The notes under the pieces were generated by a model that saw nothing but the letters and a program-made list of their open reading frames with translations, was not told the DNA's origin and did not search any database. A stretch of DNA of 64,000 nucleotides from Cryobacterium sp. (lineage in GTDB: Bacteria; Actinomycetota; Actinomycetes; Actinomycetales; Microbacteriaceae), in contig JAHBSW010000007.1 in NCBI GenBank assembly GCA_019638935.1, positions 21,756-85,755 on the forward strand, written 5' to 3'. The translations under genes and the position numbers were made by a program. This document shows, piece after piece, positions 28,509-37,115 of the stretch. How positions within the stretch are numbered: position 1 is the first letter of the stretch; every line of letters starts with the position of its first letter.

Positions 28509-29999
28509 CTACTCCGCGGTCGGCGACTTCGCGGGCTTGGCTGCCTTCGTCTGATTGTTGGCGAGCGCCGCGCCCGCCGCTGAGCCGAGCAGGGCAGACA
28601 GATCGAGCCCGGTGAGCGACTTGACGACCTCGGTGCCCTCGCCGAGCACCTGACCCACGGTCTTGGTGATCGCCGATGCACCGTCGGTGGAGACGACCGT
28701 GAGATTGTCGATGTTCGACAGCGGCTCGGCCGCGGCGCGCACGATCTCGGGCAGCCGCGAGATGATCTCCTGGGCGAGTGCCGCATCGCCGTACTTCTTG
28801 AGCGCCTCGGCCTTCGCGTCGATGGCGGCCGCCTCGGCGAGACCCTCCGCCTGCACTGCCGCCGCACGCGCCTCACCGTCTGCCTTGATACCGAGGGCCA
28901 CCGCCACCTGCCGGTCACGCTCCGCCTCACCGGCGAACCGCACCGCAGTGGCAGCGGCTTCGGCATCCTGAACCGCCGCCACCTTGTTGGCCTCGGCGAT
29001 CTTCGTGCGATTGAACGCCTCGGCCTCGGTGGCGGCGTTCGCCGCGTCGCGCTGCGCGGTGGCACGCTGCACCTCGGCGTAGGCCTCAGCCTCGGCGGGC
29101 TTGCGCACCTCGATATCGAGGCGCTCCTGTGTCACGCGCGCCTGCTCCTCGAGCGCGTCGCGCTCCTGCACGGCGATGAGCCGGTCCTGCTCGGCCTTGG
29201 CCACCTGACCCGCCGCCTCGGCCTCGGCGTTGGCTCGGTCGGTCTCCGCCTTGATGCTCGCCTGTCGCAGGCTCAGCGACTTCTGTCGCTCGGCGATCTG
29301 CTCGGCCGCCTCGATGCGGGCGAACTCACTGATTCTCGCGGCCTCCGCCTCACTGACCTCAGCGACCTGGCGGGCCCGAGCCGCCTCGGCGCGACCGAGG
29401 TTGGCGAGGTAGTCGCCGCCGGGAGTGGAGATGTCGGAGATGTTGAGCAGGTCGACCTGAAGGCCCTGCTCGACGAGGTCGGTCTTGGTCTCGGCGACCA
29501 CCCGATCCGACAGGCTCTTGCGGTCGGAGATGATCTGCTCAATGGTCATATCTCCGACGATCGATCGCAGCGAGCCCTCGAGCGACTCCTTGATGATGTC
29601 GACCAGGGCATCCTGCTGCGAGAGGAAGCGCTGCGCCGCGCGACGCACACCCTCTTCGGTGCCGCTCACCTTGAAGTTGATCGAGGCCTTGATCGCGATC
29701 TTGATGCGATTCTTGTCGACGCCTTCGACGGTGATGCCGATCTGGCGCTGCTCGAGCGAGATCGCGAAGCCCTGCTGCAGGATCGGCCACACGAAGGTGC
29801 GCCCGCCGATGACCACGCGTTGACCGCTGACCGGCTCGCCAGCCGGAGCCCTGCCCGCGCCCCGACCCACGATGATGAGCGCCTCGTTGGGTGGAACGCG
29901 ACGGATGCGCCGCGCGATGAAGATGACGACGCCGAGGAAGGCGAGTACGAGTGCGACGATCGAGAAGACCTGCACAGAAGTATCAAACTGCTCGAACAT
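28509..29999 (-). CDS. Flotillin-like SPFH membrane scaffold protein
   Basis: The 496-residue product has one N-terminal membrane segment (about residues 9-29), an SPFH/Band 7 domain (~35-210), a long Ala/Glu/Arg-rich coiled-coil region (~210-400) with many EA repeats, and a C-terminal Ala-rich tail. This is the layout of flotillins, which organise membrane microdomains. The ATG at 29999 is placed just before the membrane segment; a GGAG lies 13 bases upstream. An NfeD-like gene lies 91 bases upstream, the standard bacterial flotillin partner. Its role in this organism is not known. Confidence 0.88.
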   Translation of the reverse strand: MFEQFDTSVQVFSIVALVLAFLGVVIFIARRIRRVPPNEALIIVGRGAGRAPAGEPVSGQRVVIGGRTFVWPILQQGFAISLEQRQIGITVEGVDKNRIKIAIKASINFKVSGTEEGVRRAAQRFLSQQDALVDIIKESLEGSLRSIVGDMTIEQIISDRKSLSDRVVAETKTDLVEQGLQVDLLNISDISTPGGDYLANLGRAEAARARQVAEVSEAEAARISEFARIEAAEQIAERQKSLSLRQASIKAETDRANAEAEAAGQVAKAEQDRLIAVQERDALEEQARVTQERLDIEVRKPAEAEAYAEVQRATAQRDAANAATEAEAFNRTKIAEANKVAAVQDAEAAATAVRFAGEAERDRQVAVALGIKADGEARAAAVQAEGLAEAAAIDAKAEALKKYGDAALAQEIISRLPEIVRAAAEPLSNIDNLTVVSTDGASAITKTVGQVLGEGTEVVKSLTGLDLSALLGSAAGAALANNQTKAAKPAKSPTAE

Positions 30000-30090
30000 G
30001 GTGTGTGCGGTGCTCCTTCGTGACCCGGTTCGTGTCGATGCTGCTATCGGTATGGACAGTGAGTGGCGCGAGGCCGGACCATGCCCCTGG

Positions 30091-30558
30091 TCACTCCGGC
30101 TCGACCTTGACGCGCATGCCGGTCTGACCGACGACGCGAACGCGAACGCCCTCGGAAATCGGCTCCGACGAATAGGCCAGTCGACGCTCGACCTCGTGCG
30201 TTCCATCGAGGCTCACCTCGCCGCCCGCCGGGCCGATATCCGACCGGGTCACGCCGCTGAGTCCGATCGCGGTGGCCGGCACCCCGTCGCTCGACCGGTT
30301 GAGGCTGCGAACGAGCAACGCGGTGAGAACGTAGGCCACCAGAGCGAGCACGACGGCGAGAACATAGGCCCAGACGAGCTCGAGGCCCGCGCCGAGCGTG
30401 AGCGTTCCGGATGCACCGAAGACGATCGCGCCGACACCGAGTGACGTGGCCGAGAAGAGGCCATCGCCGACATCGAAGGAGTCGAACACGTCGCCCAGCA
30501 GAAGAGAGATGAGCAGGAGAAGCACACCGATACCGCCGACGATGAGGAAGGGCAACAC
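30091..30558 (-). CDS. NfeD-like membrane protein
   Basis: The 155-residue product has two or three N-terminal membrane helices (near 1-25, 40-58 and 62-85) followed by a soluble beta-rich domain of the NfeD OB-fold type (ALGLSGV-like start, then GGEVSLDGTHE and EGVRVRVVGQTGMRVKVEPE). NfeD proteins are usually encoded next to flotillins, as here, and are thought to act with them in membrane domain organisation. The start is GTG at 30558 with AAGGAG 11 bases upstream. The short form lacks the protease domain of long NfeD proteins. Confidence 0.82.
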   Translation of the reverse strand: MLPFLIVGGIGVLLLLISLLLGDVFDSFDVGDGLFSATSLGVGAIVFGASGTLTLGAGLELVWAYVLAVVLALVAYVLTALLVRSLNRSSDGVPATAIGLSGVTRSDIGPAGGEVSLDGTHEVERRLAYSSEPISEGVRVRVVGQTGMRVKVEPE

Positions 30559-30623
30559 GATGACGGAACTCCTTCGCTGTCGATGTCGTGAACGGTGGTC
30601 GAGCCTCGATCTCAGACTATCGG

Positions 30624-31262
30624 CTAGTCGTGCCTGGTCGTGTTCAACTTATACCGGAATGAGCCGGAGTACTCATAGACCCTGCCGATGAGGGGGACGC
30701 TGAGCAGCACCGAGACATGCTGACGATCGTCGGAATCGCAGAAGCGCTCCTCCAGCTCGACGCGCGGCGCGAGCATCCGTGGAACCCGAACGTATCGACC
30801 CCACAGCCGCACCTCGACTCGCGTCGATTGCAGCAGCAGCGCACCCTCGACGACGCGAGCATGGAAGGCCGCGCGAAGTCGGCGTCGGGAACCGAGGGTG
30901 TCGACGAGCCCCAGCGCGGTGACGCTGATCAGATCCCGCATGACACGGTCGCCCGACTCGAAGTGAAAGGTGCGCTCCCCCACTACCGCTGGTTGGCCTG
31001 CCTCCACTGACGAAACGTTGACCACGGTGAACGGCACGTCGCGCTCCCAGATCGGGAACACGACGTCGTCGTCGATGAACGCGCGCAGCACGGGGCGCAG
31101 CCACCGTCGCGGAGTGCCCACCGTGTCGAAGGTGCCGTGACCGACACCACGCATCCCATCGGGGATCGCCGAGAAGTACGCTCGCAGGCGCGGATGCAGG
31201 CCGCCGTGGCCGAATGCCGCGTCGCCGAGCGCACGCTCATAGGGAGACTGCGCTGGCGACAC
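30624..31262 (-). CDS. DUF4166 domain protein
   Basis: The 212-residue soluble protein has the conserved opening YERALGDAAFGHGGLHPRLR, then FSAIPDGMRGVGHGTFD and a Trp-rich FPIWERDVPFTVVN strand, a pattern I associate with DUF4166. No catalytic motif is evident. The start is GTG at 31262, 12 bases after the DUF885 stop, which suggests co-transcription. In other genomes DUF4166 is sometimes joined to saccharopine-dehydrogenase-like domains; here it stands alone. The function is unknown. Confidence 0.72.
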   Translation of the reverse strand: MSPAQSPYERALGDAAFGHGGLHPRLRAYFSAIPDGMRGVGHGTFDTVGTPRRWLRPVLRAFIDDDVVFPIWERDVPFTVVNVSSVEAGQPAVVGERTFHFESGDRVMRDLISVTALGLVDTLGSRRRLRAAFHARVVEGALLLQSTRVEVRLWGRYVRVPRMLAPRVELEERFCDSDDRQHVSVLLSVPLIGRVYEYSGSFRYKLNTTRHD

Positions 31263-31274
31263 GACGATCGATGG

Positions 31275-32954
31275 CTACGTGAGCAGTGCGGACTTGAGCG
31301 TGTCGAGCCCGACACCGCCGAGGTCGAGGGCCCTGCGGTGGAACTCCTTGATGTCGAACGCGTTGCCCTCGCGCTCCTTGACGGCGTCACGGAGCTGCTC
31401 CCAGATGCGCTGGCCCACCTTGTACGACGGCGCCTGACCCGGCCAGCCGAAGTAGCGGTTGACCTCGAACCTCACGAAGGGCTCGTTCATGTTGACGTTC
31501 TTCTTCATGAACTCGAAGGCGTAGTCGAAGTCCCAGGTTCCGGTGCCGTCGAGTCGCGGCTTGCCGAGGTGCACTCCGATGTCGAGCACGACGCGGGCTG
31601 CGCGCATCCGCTGACCGTCGAGCATGCCAAGGCGGTCGCCCGGGTCGTCGAGGTAACCGAGCTCCTGCATGAGCCGTTCCGCATAGAGTGCCCAGCCCTC
31701 GGCGTGCCCGCTCGTGCCCGCCAGTTGGCGGCGCCACGTGTTGAGCTTGGCGCGGTTGTACACGGCCTGGCCGAGCTGCAGATGGTGGCCCGGAACGCCC
31801 TCGTGATAGACCGTCGTCGTCTCGCGCCAGGTGTTGAACTCGGTCACGCCCTCGGGCACCGACCACCACATGCGTCCCGCTCGTGAGAAGTCGTCGCTGG
31901 GGCTCGTGTAATAGATGCCGCCGTCCTTCGTCGGCGCGATCATGCACTCGAGCTTCTTGACCGGGTCAGGGATGTCGAAGTGCGATTTCGAGAGCTCCTC
32001 CACAGCGGCGTCACTGAGCTTCTGCATCCACTTCTGCAGTTCCTCGGTGCCGTGCAGGGTGCGCGCGGGGTCTGCGTCGAGCAGCGCGACAGCCTCCTCG
32101 ACGGTGGCACCCGGCTTGATCTCGTTGGCGATGGCGGTCTGCTCGGCGACCATGCGCTCGAGCTCCTCGATGCCCCACTCATAGGTCTCGTCGAGGTCGA
32201 TCTTCGCGCCGAGAAAGCGCCGCGAGTTCAACGCATACAGTTCGCGACCCACTGCGTCGACCTCGGTCGCGGCAGGGGCCAGCTCGTTCTCGAAGAACTC
32301 CGCGAGCTTCTCGTAGGCGGCCGCAGACACCTCTGCACCCGCTCGAAGATCGGACTTGAGCGAATCGGGCAGCTCTCCCTCGTCGGGTTTGGCCTCGGCG
32401 GCAAAGGTCGCGAAGAAACCCTCGGCACCGGAGTTGCGCTTCAACTGCTCGAGCACCTCGACGACCTGACGACGCGCGGGAACAGTGCCGTCGGAGATGC
32501 CCAGCCGCAGAGTCTCGATGTAGCCGTCCACGGCACCCGGCAGATTGCGCAGGCGACCCGCGATAGTCGACCAGTCGTCCTCGGTCGCGTGGGCCATGAG
32601 GTCGAAGGTGTCGCGGATGCCCTGAGCCGGCGACGCGAGCACGTTCACATCGCGCTTCCACAGCCCGGCCTCATAGGCATCGAGTTCGAGTTCGACGACG
32701 TCGGTCAGATCGGTCTTGGTGACCTCGTCGACATCGTCAATCGGCGTCGCGGCGCTGAGTGTGGCGAGCATTGCCCTGCCGGCGTCGACCATGGCCTGGT
32801 GGCCGGCCGGCGAGAGGTCGCCGAACTCGCTGTATCGACCGGGTATGCCGATCCAGATCGCGACATCGGGGTCGAGTTCGGCGAGAGTTTCGACCCACTC
32901 CTCGGCAATCGCGTCGATGGGGGTCGGCTTGCGTTCAGCGGCGTGTTCAGTCAT
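31275..32954 (-). CDS. DUF885 family protein (putative metallopeptidase-like)
   Basis: The 559-residue, mostly helical, soluble product carries HEGVPGHH (384-391), the strongly conserved motif of DUF885, and later GHAEGWALYAERLM, also typical. The His/Glu arrangement suggests a metal site and the family is often described as peptidase-like, but the activity is largely untested. No signal peptide or membrane segment is visible, so it should be cytoplasmic. The ATG at 32954 follows polA by 54 bases. Confidence 0.85.
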   Translation of the reverse strand: MTEHAAERKPTPIDAIAEEWVETLAELDPDVAIWIGIPGRYSEFGDLSPAGHQAMVDAGRAMLATLSAATPIDDVDEVTKTDLTDVVELELDAYEAGLWKRDVNVLASPAQGIRDTFDLMAHATEDDWSTIAGRLRNLPGAVDGYIETLRLGISDGTVPARRQVVEVLEQLKRNSGAEGFFATFAAEAKPDEGELPDSLKSDLRAGAEVSAAAYEKLAEFFENELAPAATEVDAVGRELYALNSRRFLGAKIDLDETYEWGIEELERMVAEQTAIANEIKPGATVEEAVALLDADPARTLHGTEELQKWMQKLSDAAVEELSKSHFDIPDPVKKLECMIAPTKDGGIYYTSPSDDFSRAGRMWWSVPEGVTEFNTWRETTTVYHEGVPGHHLQLGQAVYNRAKLNTWRRQLAGTSGHAEGWALYAERLMQELGYLDDPGDRLGMLDGQRMRAARVVLDIGVHLGKPRLDGTGTWDFDYAFEFMKKNVNMNEPFVRFEVNRYFGWPGQAPSYKVGQRIWEQLRDAVKEREGNAFDIKEFHRRALDLGGVGLDTLKSALLT

Positions 32955-33008
32955 GTTTCGAGCCTAGCCGCGGTCTCCCACGCTGGGACAGAGAATCGGC
33001 CGACAATG

Positions 33009-35681
33009 CTAGTGAGCGGCGGCGTCCCAGTTCGCGCCGGTGCCCAGCTGAACATCCAGCGGAACCGTCAGTTCTGCTGCCGTCGACATCCGGTTCGTCA
33101 CGATGCTCTTGAGTTCGTCGAGTTCGCCTGCGGCGACCTCGAACACGAGCTCGTCGTGCACCTGCATGAGCATTCGCGAACGGAGTTCGCGCTCGCGCAG
33201 GTCACCGGCGATACGAATCATCGCGATCTTGATGATGTCCGCCGCCGAACCCTGAATCGGCGCGTTGAGTGCAGCCCGTTCGGCGTTCTCGCGCAGCACA
33301 CGATTGCTCGAGGTGAGGTCGGTGAAGGGACGCCGGCGGCCGAAGATCGTCTCGGTGTAGCCATCGATCTTGGCTTGGGCGACGACATTGCGCAGGTAGT
33401 CGCGCACTGCCCCGAATCGCTCGAAGTAGTCGACCATCAACTGCTTGGCCTCGGAGACCTCGATGCGCAACTGCTTCGACAAGCCGAACGCGCTCAGTCC
33501 GTAGGCGAGACCATAGCTCATCGCCTTGACCTTGGTGCGCATGATCGGGGTGACGTCTGCCGGATCGACGCCGAAGATGCGCGCGCCGACGAAGCGGTGC
33601 AGATCCTCGCCCGCCCGGAAGGCCTCGATGAGCCCCGCATCGCCTGAGAGATGCGCCATGATGCGCATCTCGATCTGCGAGTAGTCCGCGGTGAGCAGTG
33701 TCTCGAAATCCTCACCGCTCTCGAACGCCGCCCTGATCTGGCGCCCTTCTTCGGTCTTGACCGGGATGTTCTGCAGGTTCGGCTCGTTCGACGAGACGCG
33801 TCCCGTCGAGGTTCCTGTCTGGTCGTAGTTGGTGTGCACCCGGCCGTCCGCCGACACCGACTTCTCGAGCGTCTCGATCATCTGCTTGAGCTTCGTCGCA
33901 TCGCGATGCTGCAGCAGCAGCTCGAGGAAGGGGTGCGGCTCGTCGAGTTGATCCATGAGGTCGGCGAGAGCCGCGGCATCCGTCGAATAGCCCGTCTTGG
34001 TCGCCCGAGTCTTGGGCATGCCGAGTTCGTCGAACAGCAGTGTCTGAAGCTGCTTCGGCGAGCCGAGGTTGACCTCGCGGCCGATGCTCGCGAAGGCCTT
34101 CTTCTCGATCTCGGCCGCCTTCGCGGTCAGATTCTCTCGAAGCTTCCCGAGAACGCCGGGGTTGACCCTGACGCCGGCGAGCTCCATCTGGGCGAGCACG
34201 GGCGCGAGCGGCGCGTCGATCTGGCGCAGAACGCGCAGCGATCCCGGTTCGAGCTTGTTCTCGAGATACTCGGCGATCTGCAGCACGTACCAGGCCAGGG
34301 TCGCGGCGCTGGGTGCCTCGATGTCGGGCACGAGCTGGTTCGGGTCGGGCTCGACGATCGTCACGCCCAGGTGCGTGTACGCCTGCCCCGCGATCGACTC
34401 GGCCTTGCTGCTGGGTCGCAGCAGCCAGGCGGCGATGCTCGTATCGAAGGCGATGCCGCCGAGCGCCAGATCGAGCGATGCAAGCAGCTTCGTCGCGCGC
34501 TTGGCGTCGTGAAGCAGCTTCGGGGCCGGGCTCGCCAGCCAGGATTCGAGCGCCGCGTAATCGGGGCGGTGCGGACCCCACGGCACGTAGACCGAGCTGT
34601 CCCGATCAGCGAGCCCAATGCCCGCCAGCCCGTCGAGACCTGCGTCGACGACGAGACCGAGCGCGGCACCCCCCTTGGTGGCAGAGGCGATCCACTTGGC
34701 GAGCTCTTCGTCGACCACGCGGCTGACCGCAGGCGCGGACTGGGCGGAACCGTCCGAATCCGGGTCGGCGCCCTCGCCCGCGTCTCCACTGACCCTCGCG
34801 AGCTTGAGCACTCGTTCCAGCAGCGTGCGGAACTGCAACCGATCGAACACCTCGCGAATCGCGGCCGGGTTCATCGGGCGGCGCTCGAGGTCGGCGGGGC
34901 CGACCGGCAGATCGACATCCTGAACCAGGCGGTTGAGCTTGCGGTTGCGAACCGCGCGGTCCTTCTGCGCGCGCAGATTGTCGCCCACGACACCCTTGAT
35001 CTCGTCGGCGTGCGCGAGGATCTCGTCGAGCGAACCGTACTGCTGCACCCATTTGACGGCGGTCTTCTCGCCGACCTTGTCGACGCCGATGAGATTGTCG
35101 CTCGTCTCCCCCACGAGCGCCGCGATATCGGGGTACTGCCGTGGTTCGATGCCGTAGCGCTCGCGCACGGCCTCCGGGTCATAGCGCTTGAGCTCGGAGA
35201 CACCACGCGCATTCGGATACAGCAGGGTCACCTCGTCGTTGACGAGCTGAATCGAATCGCGGTCGCCCGAGACCACGAGCACCCGGAAGCCCTGCTCGAC
35301 ACCACGAGCGGCGAGGGTTGCGAGGATGTCGTCGGCCTCGAAATCCTCTTTGCTCACGGTCGGAATGCCCATCGCCGCGAGTGCCTCCTCGAGCAGCGGC
35401 ACCTGACCGACGAACTCGGGCGGAGTCTCGCCACGGGTTCCCTTGTACTCGGGGTATTCGCGAGTGCGGAACGAGTACCGCGAGATGTCGAACGCGACCG
35501 CTAGGTGCGTCGGCTTCTCGTTCTGCAGCAGCCCCAGCAGCATCGAGATGAAGCCGTGGATGGCGTTGGTGTGCTGCCCGTCACGGGTGCTGAAACTGTC
35601 GAGCGGCAGCGCGTAGAAGGCGCGGAAGGCGAGCGAGTGGCCGTCGATGACCATGAGGGTAGGCTTTGCGGTGTCCGGCAC
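33009..35681 (-). CDS. polA: DNA polymerase I
   Basis: This repair and Okazaki-processing polymerase has 890 residues in three parts. The N-terminal 5' nuclease domain runs from ~1 to 300 (VIDGHSLAFRAFYALP, VVSGDRDSIQLV). The 3'-5' exonuclease-like domain (~330-490) has degenerate catalytic positions: VVDAGLDG stands where DxE is expected. The polymerase domain has TADYSQIEMRIMAHL, the O-helix RTKVKAMSYGLAYG and QVHDELVFEV. The GTG at 35681 gives the usual N-terminus; a GTG at 35735 would add 18 unmatched residues. It is divergent from the thioesterase gene. Confidence 0.96.
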   Translation of the reverse strand: MPDTAKPTLMVIDGHSLAFRAFYALPLDSFSTRDGQHTNAIHGFISMLLGLLQNEKPTHLAVAFDISRYSFRTREYPEYKGTRGETPPEFVGQVPLLEEALAAMGIPTVSKEDFEADDILATLAARGVEQGFRVLVVSGDRDSIQLVNDEVTLLYPNARGVSELKRYDPEAVRERYGIEPRQYPDIAALVGETSDNLIGVDKVGEKTAVKWVQQYGSLDEILAHADEIKGVVGDNLRAQKDRAVRNRKLNRLVQDVDLPVGPADLERRPMNPAAIREVFDRLQFRTLLERVLKLARVSGDAGEGADPDSDGSAQSAPAVSRVVDEELAKWIASATKGGAALGLVVDAGLDGLAGIGLADRDSSVYVPWGPHRPDYAALESWLASPAPKLLHDAKRATKLLASLDLALGGIAFDTSIAAWLLRPSSKAESIAGQAYTHLGVTIVEPDPNQLVPDIEAPSAATLAWYVLQIAEYLENKLEPGSLRVLRQIDAPLAPVLAQMELAGVRVNPGVLGKLRENLTAKAAEIEKKAFASIGREVNLGSPKQLQTLLFDELGMPKTRATKTGYSTDAAALADLMDQLDEPHPFLELLLQHRDATKLKQMIETLEKSVSADGRVHTNYDQTGTSTGRVSSNEPNLQNIPVKTEEGRQIRAAFESGEDFETLLTADYSQIEMRIMAHLSGDAGLIEAFRAGEDLHRFVGARIFGVDPADVTPIMRTKVKAMSYGLAYGLSAFGLSKQLRIEVSEAKQLMVDYFERFGAVRDYLRNVVAQAKIDGYTETIFGRRRPFTDLTSSNRVLRENAERAALNAPIQGSAADIIKIAMIRIAGDLRERELRSRMLMQVHDELVFEVAAGELDELKSIVTNRMSTAAELTVPLDVQLGTGANWDAAAH

Positions 35682-35755
35682 GAGTGCCAGTCTAGGCCGC
35701 ACGCCTGACGCCACCACGAGATTTCGTGCCACCACAAGAGAACTGGGGCAACTCC

Positions 35756-36172
35756 ATGACCACGAGCGATCCGCGAATCGGTCCCGACATCGACGTGACG
35801 AAGCCCGCCGGCGAGCTCGGCGTTAAGATGGGCATCGAGTTCCTCGAGCTCACCCCCGGGCGAGCGATCGGCCGGATGCCCGTGGCGGGCAACACGCAGC
35901 CCTACGGCATCCTGCACGGCGGCGCGCATCTCGTGCTCGCCGAATCGCTGGCGTCGGCCGCATCGCACGTGCACGCGGGACCGGGCCGCATCGCCGTGGG
36001 GATCGAGATCAGCGCGAGCCACTCGAAGTCGGCCACGAGCGGATGGGTGACCGGCACGTGCACGGCGATCTCGCTCGGTCGCACGCTCGCGGTTCACGAG
36101 GTCGTGCTCACCGACGACGACGGCAACCGACTCTCGACGGCGCGGGTGACGAATCTGTTGCGTGACGCGTGA
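35756..36172 (+). CDS. Hotdog-fold (PaaI/MenI-like) acyl-CoA thioesterase
   Basis: The 138-residue product has the PaaI-type motif NTQPYGILHGGAHLVLAESL: the HGG turn followed by a conserved acidic residue (E) on the central helix, which is the catalytic position in this family. Substrates range from phenylacetyl-CoA derivatives to dihydroxynaphthoyl-CoA (menaquinone pathway); sequence alone does not decide. The ATG at 35756 is preferred to an upstream GTG because it begins the aligned region and has GGGG 8 bases before it. The gene lies between polA (divergent) and pdtaR (convergent), a frequent actinobacterial arrangement. Confidence 0.85.
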   Translation: MTTSDPRIGPDIDVTKPAGELGVKMGIEFLELTPGRAIGRMPVAGNTQPYGILHGGAHLVLAESLASAASHVHAGPGRIAVGIEISASHSKSATSGWVTGTCTAISLGRTLAVHEVVLTDDDGNRLSTARVTNLLRDA

Positions 36173-36201
36173 TCCCTCGATGCGGAAGCCGGGTCAGCGG
36201 C

Positions 36202-36289
36202 CGTCCGTCACGATGCGGTGTCTCGGCAACGATGCGTCAGTTCGATCACCAGCATCGCGAACAGAACACCGCACCGCGTGACACGGACG
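36202..36289. repeat. Nested imperfect inverted repeat between convergent thioesterase and pdtaR
   Basis: The outer arms 36202-36221 and 36266-36289 pair in blocks of 7, 4 and 8 bases (CGTCCGT, CACG and TGCGGTGT with their complements), with small bulges. An inner stem CGATGC (36230-36235) and GCATCG (36252-36257) nests inside. The whole fills most of the 136-base gap between convergent genes. It could be a two-way terminator, a small RNA-like structure or a mobile-repeat remnant. No T-tract is present. Confidence 0.55.
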
Positions 36290-36308
36290 TCGATCTCGGA
36301 GGCGGAGC

Positions 36309-36917
36309 TCAGCCCTTCGATTCGGCGAACTGGTCGACGACGGTCTGCGCGACCTCGCGCATGGAGAGGCGACGGTCCATCGACGTCTTCTGAATCCAGC
36401 GGAAGGCCTCGGGCTCGGTCATGCCCATGCGATCGCTCAGCAGACCCTTGGCGCGCTCGACGAGTTTGCGGGTCTCGAATCGCTCGGCGAGATCACTGAC
36501 CTCGGCCTCGAGCGCGACGATCTGCGCATGGCGTGCAAGGGCGATCTCGATCGCGGGGAGCAAGTCGTTCGGGGTGAAGGGCTTGACGACGTAGGCGAGA
36601 GCGCCGGCCTCCGACGCGCGCTCGACGAGTTCCTTCTGACTGAAAGCGGTGAGCAGCACGACGGGCGCGATGTGCCCGCGGGTGAGTCGCTCCGCCGCGG
36701 TGATGCCGTCGAGCTGCGGCATCTTGACGTCCATGACCACGAGGTCGGGTCGCAGCTCGGTGGCGAGCTGAACGGCTGTCTCGCCATCGGCGGCCTCGCC
36801 GACGACGTCGAATCCGTTGTCGCGGAGTGTCTCGACGATGTCGAGACGGATGAGCGATTCGTCTTCGGCGACGACGACTCGTCTCGGGGCGGTGGGCACT
36901 GGTTCCTGCACTGTCAC
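36309..36917 (-). CDS. pdtaR: ANTAR-domain response regulator (PdtaR type)
   Basis: The 202-residue product has an N-terminal receiver domain (D19, phosphoacceptor D63 in VVMDVKMPQLDG, Lys in YVVKPF) and a C-terminal ANTAR RNA-binding domain (~137-195; RKLVERAKGLLSDRMGMTEP and FRWIQKTSMDRRLSM). ANTAR regulators bind paired hairpins in nascent RNA and prevent termination. In mycobacteria PdtaR partners with the kinase PdtaS, usually encoded elsewhere; no such kinase is adjacent here. It lies between polA/thioesterase and tRNA-Leu/pyk, a conserved neighbourhood. Confidence 0.92.
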   Translation of the reverse strand: MTVQEPVPTAPRRVVVAEDESLIRLDIVETLRDNGFDVVGEAADGETAVQLATELRPDLVVMDVKMPQLDGITAAERLTRGHIAPVVLLTAFSQKELVERASEAGALAYVVKPFTPNDLLPAIEIALARHAQIVALEAEVSDLAERFETRKLVERAKGLLSDRMGMTEPEAFRWIQKTSMDRRLSMREVAQTVVDQFAESKG

Positions 36918-36957
36918 CCGATCAACCCTACGGTATTGTTTCCTTGGTCACTCACTA

Positions 36958-37040
36958 GCCGGTGTGGCGGAACGGCAGACGCGGAGCACTCAAAATGCTT
37001 TGTCCGAGAGGGCGTGTGGGTTCGAATCCCACCACCGGCA
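36958..37040 (+). tRNA. tRNA-Leu (anticodon CAA)
   Basis: An 83-base type II tRNA folds cleanly. The acceptor is GCCGGTG with CACCGGC and discriminator A at 37040. The D-arm has GCGG and GGCAGACGC. The anticodon stem-loop is GAGCA-CTCAAAA-TGCTT with CAA in the anticodon position. A long variable arm (TGTCCGAGAGGGCG) is followed by the T-arm GTGGG-TTCGAAT-CCCAC. The 3' CCA is not encoded. It reads UUG codons. Confidence 0.95.
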
Positions 37041-37115
37041 CTTTCATCGCCGGCAGAGCTCGATCTCCATCCCGAGACGGAGGAGCCTCCGCACCCGCTT
37101 GTGTAGGTTGAGTAC

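Noticed and set aside
33651-35504. A 617-codon plus-strand frame opposite polA
   Set aside because: It falls entirely inside the well-supported polA and has no motif or ribosome-binding site.
37078-37091. Small hairpin (CGGAG-GAGC-CTCCG) after tRNA-Leu as a terminator
   Set aside because: The 5-bp stem without a T-tract is too weak to call in high-GC sequence.
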